Positions 7,772 to 14,317 of a stretch of 55,599 nucleotides of DNA are shown piece after piece (the stretch's first letter is position 1; each line of letters opens with the position of its first letter). The DNA is from Prosthecobacter sp. Lineage in GTDB: Bacteria; Verrucomicrobiota; Verrucomicrobiia; Verrucomicrobiales; Verrucomicrobiaceae. The stretch covers positions 1-55,599 of the forward strand of contig NZ_JACSRD010000176.1 of the NCBI RefSeq assembly GCF_014879935.1. The letters run 5' to 3'. The position numbers and the translations under genes are program-made. The notes below the pieces were generated by a model. It saw only the letters and a program-made list of their open reading frames with translations, did no database searches and was not told the DNA's origin.

Positions 7772-7850
7772 ACGTAAGCCGGAGCAAAGCCGGTGTGGTA
7801 TCCGTCCGTGGATGCGGGGATTCGCCAAACCAAAAGCCTGAATCCCCATC
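7772..7850. repeat. Palindromic intergenic element with GGGGATTC/GAATCCCC stem
   Basis: Between the PPC and cytochrome genes an 8-bp perfect stem GGGGATTC (7816-7823) and GAATCCCC (7840-7847) encloses a 16-base loop. It is preceded by the partly self-complementary AAGCCGGAGCAAAGCCGG. The composition looks like a dispersed repeat unit. It overlaps the region where the promoter of the downstream gene would lie. Confidence 0.5.
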
Positions 7851-7858
7851 GCGTGTGG

Positions 7859-7862
7859 CGTA
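7859..7862 (+). promoter_or_regulatory. CGTA box upstream of the first PSD1 cytochrome gene
   Basis: CGTA lies 12 bases before the ATG at 7875, the same distance as at 1690 and 49326. TATGTA is the -10-like hexamer, and CTGAAT 17 bases upstream could act as -35. The spacing favours 7875 over the ATG at 7866. Confidence 0.3.
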
Positions 7863-7874
7863 TGTATGCCACGC

Positions 7875-10800
7875 ATGATTCGTCCCTCCGTCCTTTTTGT
7901 CGCTCTTGCCGCTGCTGCCGCCGCGGAGGAGCCGCTCAGCTTCAATCGCGACATCCGCCCGATCCTCTCGGAGAACTGCTTCGCGTGCCACGGCTTTGAT
8001 TCGAAGAAGCGCGAGGCCGAGCTGCGGCTCGACACGCCGGAAGGTGCCTACACGGCGAAGGACGGCGCGTTTCCCATCAAACCGGGCGATCTGGCGAAGA
8101 GCGAGGTCTGGCAGCGCATCATCACGACCGACGAGGACGACCTCATGCCGCCGCCGAAGTCGCACAAGAAGCTCACGCAGAAGCAGAAGGACATGTTGAA
8201 GCTCTGGATCGAGCAAGGCGCACCGTATCAGAAGCACTGGGCGTTTGAAAAGCCGCTCGAAACGTCCGGCACGAGCATCGATGCGCTGCTCGCCGCGCGT
8301 CAGGCGAAGGACAAGCTCGCCTTCGCCGATGAAGCAGACAAAGAGACGCTCATCCGCCGCGTGTCGTTCACCCTCACCGGTCTGCCGCCGACGCTGGCGG
8401 AGGTGGATGCCTATTTAAAAGACGGCAACTACGAGGCGATGGTGGACCGCTACATGAAGTCGCCGCGCTTTGGCGAGGAGATGGCGCGGCATTGGCTGGA
8501 TGTGGCGCGCTACGCGGACACGCACGGCCTCCATCTCGACAACGAGCGCAACATGTGGGCCTACCGCGACTGGGTGGTGCGGGCCTTCAATGAGAACCTG
8601 CCCTTCGATCAATTCACCGTGTGGCAGATCGCGGGCGACCAGCTCCCGAATGCCACGCGCGATCAACTCATCGCCACCGGCTTCTCGCGTTGCAATGTGA
8701 CCACCAGCGAAGGCGGCGCGATCGACGAGGAATACCGCCATCTTTATGCGGTGGACCGCGCGGCGACGCTCACCACCGCGTGGCTCGGCCTCACGGGCGG
8801 CTGCGCGCAGTGTCACGATCACAAATACGATCCGCTCACCACGGAGGAGTTTTATTCGCTCTACGCCTTCTTCTACAGCAGCGCCGATCCGCCGATGGAC
8901 AAGAACATCAACACCACCGAGCCCTACCTGCGCCTGCCGACGCCCGAGCAGCGAAAAGCACTCGAAGTCGCGACAAAGGCCGAGGCGGATGCTCTGAAGC
9001 AGCTCGAAGACTTCATCAAAGAGGTCGCTTACACGGACCCGGCGATGGTCAAACCCTCAGCGGCGGCACAGACGACCACTCAGGTGATCTTCGATGATGA
9101 ATTCGCCCTCGGTTCCGAGACACGGAATACCACGCGCAATGCCAGCGCCTGGCTGAAGGAGCCTGCGTTCAGAGCAAAGTCAGGCCAGCGGGTGTTGCAG
9201 CTCAGCAACGGCCAGTTCAGCCAAGAGACCATCACGCCGACGCTTCAGCCGATCATTTTGGGTGATTCGCCACGAGTCAGCGCCTGGGTGCGGCTTGATC
9301 CGCTAAACACGCCGGGAGTGATTAGCATTGAGCTCAATGGCCGCCGCATTCTGTGGGGCGATGCCAAGGTCTTTGAAGCGACGACCTATGGAAAAGAAGA
9401 TGCCGTCACCGCCGGTCCGCTGCCAAAGCCAGGCGTGTGGACTTTGCTGAGCTTTGATCCTGCCGCGCTCGGCCTGAAAGGGGGAGGTCGCATCAGCAGC
9501 ATCGCCGTGCAGCAGGTCGGTGGCACGGTCGTGTGGGATTTGTGCGCCGTCACTAGCCAGATCTCGTCGTCGGCAGATTTGCTGGCGTCGTTCACGGCTT
9601 GGTGGAAAGCGGTGAGCGCGGGCAAAAAGCAGCCGACCGAGTTGCCTGGGGCGCTGGTGGGCACTCTGATGACTGATCCCGCCAAGCTGCGCCAAACCCG
9701 CCTAGCCGCCTTGAAGGCAAAATTGCCAAAGCTGGAAGCCAATCCGACACCTGAAGCCACTGCTGCCTTTGTCAAAAAGCAGGCCGATGCCGAACAAGAA
9801 GCCAGTGCTGCTGAGGTCAAAGAACGCGAGGCTTTGTTGCACTTCTACCTCGCCCGCATCGTCCACCCGCTCTCCGATGAACACGCCAACCACCGCACAG
9901 CTTGGGAGGTGGCACGAGTCACTCGTTCCGCGGCCGATTTGGCCATTCCGGGCACCTTCATCTTCCGTGATGAAGAAAAGCCGCGCGACACCTTCATCGC
10001 CATGCGCGGCGCCTACAACAAACTCGGCGACAAAGTCGAGCCCACCACGCCCGCCGCGTTTCATCCGCTGAAGAAAACGGGTGCTCGCGCCACGCGTCTC
10101 GATCTCGCGCAGTGGCTTGTGGCTCCTGAAAACCCGATGACGGCCCGAGTGACCGTGAATCGCTTCTGGCAGCAGGTTTTCGGCATCGGTTTGGCGAAGA
10201 CGAGTCACGACTTCGGCTCCCAGGGCGAGCCTCCGAGCCATCCTGAGCTGCTCGATCATCTCGCGGTCACTTTTCAAAAGAGCGGCTGGAATGTGAAACA
10301 GCTCCTCAAAGAGTTTTTGATGACCAAAGCCTTCAAACAGGCCTCGCCTGTCGAATCGAACCTCCTCAGCCTCGATCCCGAAAACCGTCTGCTCGCCCGC
10401 GGGCCGCGTGTGCGGCTCGATGCCGAGCAGATCCGCGACAATGCGCTCTTCGTCAGCGGCCTCATCAATCTCGAAATGGGAGGTCGCGGCGTGCGCACCT
10501 ACCAGCCGCCGAACATCTGGGAGCCCGTCGGCTATGGCGACAGCAACACGCGCTACTACCTGCAAGACCACGGTCCGTCCCTCTATCGCCGCAGCCTTTA
10601 CAGCTTCCTCAAGCGCACCGCCCCGCCGCCCTTCATGAGCAACTTCGACGCGCCCAACCGCGAGCAAAGCTGCACCCGCCGCGAACGCAGCAACACCCCG
10701 ATGCAAGCCCTCCAGCTCCTCAACGACGTCCAGCACTTCGAAACCGCGCGAGCGCTCGCCGAACGCGTCATCGCCGAAGGCGGCTCAGAAGACGAAAAAC

Positions 10801-11042
10801 GCCTCCACTGGCTCTTCCGCATCGTTTTGAGCCGCAAACCGGACGCGAAGGAGTTTTCGATGCTCACCGCCGCCTTGGCGAAACAACGGGCGCTTTATCA
10901 AAAGAACCCACAAGCCGCCGAGAAAGCGATTTCGGCCGGAGAATCCACTCCGAAGAAAGTTGCCGCACCTGCTGAAACTGCCGCGTGGACCTTGATCGCG
11001 AATTTGGTGCTCAACCTCGATGAAACAGTCACCCGCAACTAA
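7875..11042 (+). CDS. Secreted planctomycete-type cytochrome with DUF1549 and DUF1553 (PSCyt1-PSD1)
   Basis: A 1055-residue exported haem protein. A Sec signal (MIRPSVLFVALAAAAAAEE) is followed by the PSCyt1 haem site CFACH at residues 35-39. The DUF1549 (PSCyt2) region carries VSFTLTGLPPT and RHWLDVARYADT, with a second CxxCH, CAQCH, near residue 310 in GGCAQCHDHKYDP. A jelly-roll-like middle segment may bind carbohydrate. The C-terminal DUF1553 (PSD1) contains NRFWQQVFGIGL, LLARGPRVRLDAEQIRD and the NTPMQALQLLND motif. It is paired with a DUF1501 gene 96 bp downstream, the standard PVC arrangement. Known for the family: always two haem sites, predicted redox role, substrate unproven. An ATG three codons upstream exists. 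Confidence 0.9.
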   Translation: MIRPSVLFVALAAAAAAEEPLSFNRDIRPILSENCFACHGFDSKKREAELRLDTPEGAYTAKDGAFPIKPGDLAKSEVWQRIITTDEDDLMPPPKSHKKLTQKQKDMLKLWIEQGAPYQKHWAFEKPLETSGTSIDALLAARQAKDKLAFADEADKETLIRRVSFTLTGLPPTLAEVDAYLKDGNYEAMVDRYMKSPRFGEEMARHWLDVARYADTHGLHLDNERNMWAYRDWVVRAFNENLPFDQFTVWQIAGDQLPNATRDQLIATGFSRCNVTTSEGGAIDEEYRHLYAVDRAATLTTAWLGLTGGCAQCHDHKYDPLTTEEFYSLYAFFYSSADPPMDKNINTTEPYLRLPTPEQRKALEVATKAEADALKQLEDFIKEVAYTDPAMVKPSAAAQTTTQVIFDDEFALGSETRNTTRNASAWLKEPAFRAKSGQRVLQLSNGQFSQETITPTLQPIILGDSPRVSAWVRLDPLNTPGVISIELNGRRILWGDAKVFEATTYGKEDAVTAGPLPKPGVWTLLSFDPAALGLKGGGRISSIAVQQVGGTVVWDLCAVTSQISSSADLLASFTAWWKAVSAGKKQPTELPGALVGTLMTDPAKLRQTRLAALKAKLPKLEANPTPEATAAFVKKQADAEQEASAAEVKEREALLHFYLARIVHPLSDEHANHRTAWEVARVTRSAADLAIPGTFIFRDEEKPRDTFIAMRGAYNKLGDKVEPTTPAAFHPLKKTGARATRLDLAQWLVAPENPMTARVTVNRFWQQVFGIGLAKTSHDFGSQGEPPSHPELLDHLAVTFQKSGWNVKQLLKEFLMTKAFKQASPVESNLLSLDPENRLLARGPRVRLDAEQIRDNALFVSGLINLEMGGRGVRTYQPPNIWEPVGYGDSNTRYYLQDHGPSLYRRSLYSFLKRTAPPPFMSNFDAPNREQSCTRRERSNTPMQALQLLNDVQHFETARALAERVIAEGGSEDEKRLHWLFRIVLSRKPDAKEFSMLTAALAKQRALYQKNPQAAEKAISAGESTPKKVAAPAETAAWTLIANLVLNLDETVTRN

Positions 11043-11055
11043 CGCCACTGACTCA

Positions 11056-11116
11056 CCACAGAGGTCACGGAGGAACACAGAGTTCTGATCTCTGTGCCTC
11101 TCTGTGAACTCTGTGG
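11056..11116. repeat. CACAGAG-type hairpin repeat between PSD1 and DUF1501 genes
   Basis: CCACAGAG (11056-11063) pairs with CTCTGTGG (11109-11116). An inner ACACAGAG/CTCTGTG pair forms the top of a long hairpin. This repeat vocabulary is frequent between genes of Planctomycetes and Verrucomicrobia. It lies inside a probable operon and may lower or stabilise the downstream message. A degenerate half-copy occurs at 18769-18798. Confidence 0.65.
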
Positions 11117-11138
11117 TTAATCCCAGCTCCCTTTTCTC

Positions 11139-12599
11139 ATGAATCCTCTCTTTAAATCCCATCTCCTCCAAACGCGCCGTCAGTTCTTCGGCCATAGCGG
11201 CCTGCGCCTTGGCGGGCTCGGTTTGACGTATGCGATGGGCCGGGAGGCTTTCGCGGCGTCCAAAACGCAGGTGCATGAGCCGTTGCCGGGGCTACCGCAC
11301 TTTGCGGCGAAGGCGAAGGCGGTCATTTACCTGCACATGAACGGTGGGCCGTCGCAGCTCGATACTTGGGATTACAAACCGGGCTTGCAGCAGTGGTATG
11401 ACAAGGACCTTCCCCCGAGCGTGCAGGGCGGGCAGCGGCTGACGGGCATGACGAGCAAGCAGGCGCGTTTTCCGGTGGCTCCGAGCCTTTTCAAGTTCGC
11501 GCAGCATGGGCAGTGCGGGCGCTGGGTGAGCGAGTTGTTGCCGCACACGGCGAAGCACGTCGATGACATCGCTTTGATCAAAACGGTGCACACGAACGCG
11601 ATCAACCACGACCCCGCGTGCACCTTTGTGATGACCGGACGCGAGGTGCCGGGCTTTGCGAGTCTCGGCTCGTGGCTGGCCTACGGTCTCGGCAGCGAGA
11701 GCAATGATCTGCCGGCCTTTGTGGTGCTAACGCCGACGTGGAGCGCGAAGGCGATGGCTCAGGCGCTTTTCACCCGCATGTGGAGCAGCGGCTTTTTGCC
11801 GAGCCAGTTCAGCGGTGTGGCGCTGCGTGCCGTGGGCGATCCGGTGCTCTATATTCAGAATCCCGATGGCGTCTCGCCTGCCAATCGTCGTGCGATGCTC
11901 GACACGCTGGCGCAGATGAACGCGCACAGCTTTGAGAAATTCGGTGATCCGGAGATCCAGGCGCGCATCTCGCAGTATGAGATGGCCTTCCGCATGCAGA
12001 CGAGCGTGCCGGAGCTCGTCGATCTGAAATCCGAGAGCCAGGCCACGCTCGACATGTATGGCCCCGAGGTGCAGAAGCCGGGCACCTTTGCCGCAAGCGC
12101 CCTCCTCGCGCGTCGTCTCGTCGAACGCGGCACGCGCGTGGTGCAGGTGCTGCATCGCGGCTGGGACCAGCACGGCAATCTGCCGAGCGACATCCGCCTC
12201 CAATGCCGCGACACCGACCAGCCCATCGGCGCTCTTTTGACTGATCTCAAACAGCGCGGCCTGCTCGACAGCACGCTCGTCATTTGGGGCGGTGAATTTG
12301 GCCGCACGGTCTATTCGCAGGGCGGTCTCTCGCAGACGAACTACGGTCGCGATCATCATCCGCGGAATTTCTGCATGTGGATGGCCGGCGGCGGCATCAA
12401 AGGCGGCACCAGCTACGGCGAGAGCGATGACTTCAGCTACAACATCGCCACCGACCCCGCGCACCTGAACGACATCAACGCCACGATCTTAAACCAGTGC
12501 GGCATCGACCACGAGCGCCTCAGCTACAAATTCCAAGGGCTGGATGCACGACTGACCGGTGTGGAGAGGCAGCATCCGATCAAGGAGATCATCGGGTGA
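11139..12599 (+). CDS. DUF1501 domain protein with Tat signal
   Basis: A 486-residue member of the DUF1501 family, which is structurally related to the alkaline phosphatase/sulfatase superfamily but has no proven activity. The N-terminus has a twin-arginine signal ([19 protein letters not shown]), so it should be exported folded. Family landmarks are [20 protein letters not shown] near residue 65, [30 protein letters not shown] and a C-terminal LNDINATIL segment. The [13 protein letters not shown] and GRDHHP blocks contain the conserved His and Asp residues expected to bind metal. It follows a PSD1 cytochrome gene and overlaps the next lipoprotein gene by 4 bases. Confidence 0.9.
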   Translation: MNPLFKSHLLQTRRQFFGHSGLRLGGLGLTYAMGREAFAASKTQVHEPLPGLPHFAAKAKAVIYLHMNGGPSQLDTWDYKPGLQQWYDKDLPPSVQGGQRLTGMTSKQARFPVAPSLFKFAQHGQCGRWVSELLPHTAKHVDDIALIKTVHTNAINHDPACTFVMTGREVPGFASLGSWLAYGLGSESNDLPAFVVLTPTWSAKAMAQALFTRMWSSGFLPSQFSGVALRAVGDPVLYIQNPDGVSPANRRAMLDTLAQMNAHSFEKFGDPEIQARISQYEMAFRMQTSVPELVDLKSESQATLDMYGPEVQKPGTFAASALLARRLVERGTRVVQVLHRGWDQHGNLPSDIRLQCRDTDQPIGALLTDLKQRGLLDSTLVIWGGEFGRTVYSQGGLSQTNYGRDHHPRNFCMWMAGGGIKGGTSYGESDDFSYNIATDPAHLNDINATILNQCGIDHERLSYKFQGLDARLTGVERQHPIKEIIG

Positions 12600-13279
12600 A
12601 ACTTCATATCGTCATTTTTGCCGGATTGGTCGCAGTTGCAGGCTGCGGAAGAAAACCCGCCGCTACAGCGTGGCCTCTACCCGTTGTGAGGATCGAAGAT
12701 GTGCCGGCACCCGCAACGGCCTCGGTCGTCGTCAAGAAGGGCTCGAATCTGCAAACCATCGCTACTGATGCTTATGGGCACGAGGACTTCAGTGGTTTCG
12801 TTGCGAGTTTGAACGGCATACCGGATCCTGCCTTGGTAATGGCGGGCAAGACGTTGCAGACCCCTTCCCTTGCTATCGGCATTCGAGATGCCGGGCTCGA
12901 TCCGCTCTATCAGCCAGCCGTCAACGTGCTTGCCAAGACCTGGATGGATATCCGGTCATTTCTGCCCGAGTATGAGAAGCAGCGCCGCGTGAGTGGCGTG
13001 CGTGATGGCGGCACCTTTGTGCTCGGCCCGTCACTGAGAGACCAGATGCTGCGCTACGCGGATTCTATCGACGCAGCCTGCCACGTGCTTGAGTATCCGC
13101 ATGCCAATCACACGGCTCCCAAGAGCACCCTTGGAAAGTTTTCAGGCTGCAGCGATTCGTTGCGTCGATTTGCTGGCGGACACGCGGACAGCAATGATTA
13201 CGATACTTTTCTTCTCCAGAAAGGATTCGGTCATGGGTTCACCTATTTGCTGATCTGGATCAAGGCAGGCCATCGCTGA
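12596..13279 (+). CDS. LysM-like lipoprotein
   Basis: A 227-residue predicted lipoprotein. I choose the GTG at 12596, which overlaps the DUF1501 stop (GTGA), because it gives [20 protein letters not shown]: a lipoprotein signal with a lipobox ending in Cys. Residues about 45-95 match the LysM pattern: [15 protein letters not shown], then [21 protein letters not shown] peptidoglycan- or glycan-binding role at the outer membrane is therefore likely. The C-terminal 130 residues, with a DSNDYDTF stretch and an aromatic tail ([15 protein letters not shown]), match nothing I recognise. The overlap suggests translational coupling to the DUF1501 protein, which is not usual for that family. Confidence 0.7.
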   Translation: MKLHIVIFAGLVAVAGCGRKPAATAWPLPVVRIEDVPAPATASVVVKKGSNLQTIATDAYGHEDFSGFVASLNGIPDPALVMAGKTLQTPSLAIGIRDAGLDPLYQPAVNVLAKTWMDIRSFLPEYEKQRRVSGVRDGGTFVLGPSLRDQMLRYADSIDAACHVLEYPHANHTAPKSTLGKFSGCSDSLRRFAGGHADSNDYDTFLLQKGFGHGFTYLLIWIKAGHR

Positions 13280-13300
13280 TCAATGGCGCTAAACCGGCAC

Positions 13301-13328
13301 TTGGCAGGAAGCTTTGGAGAGATAAACT
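13301..13328 (+). promoter_or_regulatory. Promoter of the NTase-pair operon, probably leaderless
   Basis: TTGGCA (13301-13306) and TAAACT (13323-13328) are separated by 16 bases and the ATG follows 7 bases later. This is a good match to a housekeeping promoter, with transcription starting at or within a base or two of the start codon. Confidence 0.5.
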
Positions 13329-13335
13329 CCACCCC

Positions 13336-13668
13336 ATGTTCAAAGAGCACGATGACACTGGCGACAAGCTGGAGCACGCTTACTTCTGCTACCTGGCAGA
13401 CAAGTTTGAGCGTGAGCCAGCGCTGCTGGACATTCCCCTCGAAACCATCTCCCGCTGGAGGAAGCGTGGGTCATGGGGGCTGGATCAGCTTGCCCGATGG
13501 GAAGGATTGATTGAGGCGGCCAAGCAATCTCGTGACGGGCTGCTCAAGCTGGTAGGCATCCTGCGAGCAGATGACGAGGACACACGCTTCTTCAAAGGCT
13601 TTGATCCGTTTCCTGGCGTGCTGGGCCCATCTGAAAAAAGGCAGTTCATATGCGCGTCGAGGCACTGA
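13336..13668 (+). CDS. Small partner protein of a DUF6036-like nucleotidyltransferase
   Basis: A 110-residue, largely helical protein with no signal peptide. Visible segments are DIPLETISRWRKRGSWGLDQLARWEGLIEAA, which could be a DNA- or protein-binding helical bundle, and FDPFPGVLGPSEKRQFICASRH at the C-terminus. It overlaps the following nucleotidyltransferase gene by 19 bases, and a clear promoter precedes it. By analogy with two-gene nucleotidyltransferase modules it may be the antitoxin or regulatory partner. I do not recognise a named family with certainty. Confidence 0.6.
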   Translation: MFKEHDDTGDKLEHAYFCYLADKFEREPALLDIPLETISRWRKRGSWGLDQLARWEGLIEAAKQSRDGLLKLVGILRADDEDTRFFKGFDPFPGVLGPSEKRQFICASRH

Positions 13669-14198
13669 AACATCTGGCGAGTTCCGCGGCCGCTCTGGCT
13701 CCCGATTCGACCATTGTGGTTTTCGGTTCCGCATCCGTTTTCGCCACTTACCCGGAACTCGGCATCGAATGCGATCTTTACCGACAAACGAAAGATGCCG
13801 ACTTCATCTTTGAGCCATGGGAGCAGAGCCTTGGCAAGGCGTTGAACAACGCTGTGGGCAAAGAGAGCCTGTTCTACGACCACTTTGGCTACTACGCGGA
13901 CATCATCTCTCCCGCCGCCTTTGACTGCTTCCCGCCAGACTTCCGTGATCGTTTGGTGCCGCTGGAGGGCTGCCCGAGGGTGTTTGCGCTTGATCCGCAT
14001 GACATGGCGGTGGCTAAGCTGTTTGCGGGGCGGCCGAAGGATGTGAGGTTGCTGGCCTTTCTGCTGGCAACGAAGCGGCTGGATGAGCAAAAGGTTCGCA
14101 AGCTGCTCTGGGACACGCCGATGGAGGAAAAGTGGATCGTGCGAACCCATCAGGTGCTGGAGCAGGCGGTGGCGGAGGCAAGGAAACCAGCGGCGTGA
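13650..14198 (+). CDS. DUF6036-like nucleotidyltransferase-fold protein
   Basis: A 182-residue cytoplasmic protein of the minimal nucleotidyltransferase type. The strand TIVVFGSASVFATYPELGI resembles the GS-containing helix-turn of the fold, and DLYRQTKDADFIF supplies the DxD-like metal-binding acids. Further landmarks are RLVPLEG, VFALDPHDMAVAKLFAGRPKDVRLL and a helical C-terminus. Many such proteins are toxins of type IV-like pairs or cargo of mobile islands. It overlaps the upstream 110-residue gene by 19 bases, so co-translation is likely. The pair sits between two PSD1/DUF1501 cassettes and looks like an accessory insertion. Confidence 0.7.
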   Translation: MRVEALKHLASSAAALAPDSTIVVFGSASVFATYPELGIECDLYRQTKDADFIFEPWEQSLGKALNNAVGKESLFYDHFGYYADIISPAAFDCFPPDFRDRLVPLEGCPRVFALDPHDMAVAKLFAGRPKDVRLLAFLLATKRLDEQKVRKLLWDTPMEEKWIVRTHQVLEQAVAEARKPAA

Positions 14199-14220
14199 CA
14201 CGGTCAAGATAGTCGCACTG

Positions 14221-14317
14221 CTGCGCAAGCACGGCTCAGCCGTGCGAAGCCTTCGGCGAGAAGGGAGTGATGCGATGAACGTATTTCATCATCGCCGTCC
14301 GCAGGCGGTGCACACCC
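14221..14317. repeat. Cluster of short palindromes upstream of the second PSD1 gene
   Basis: Consecutive hairpins fill the gap: GCACGGC-TCA-GCCGTGC (14229-14245), CGAAG-CC-TTCG directly after it, then GCGATGA pairing with TCATCGC around ACGTATT, and CCGTCCGCAGGCGG. Together they resemble a compound repetitive extragenic element. No promoter can be separated from it by eye. Confidence 0.5.
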
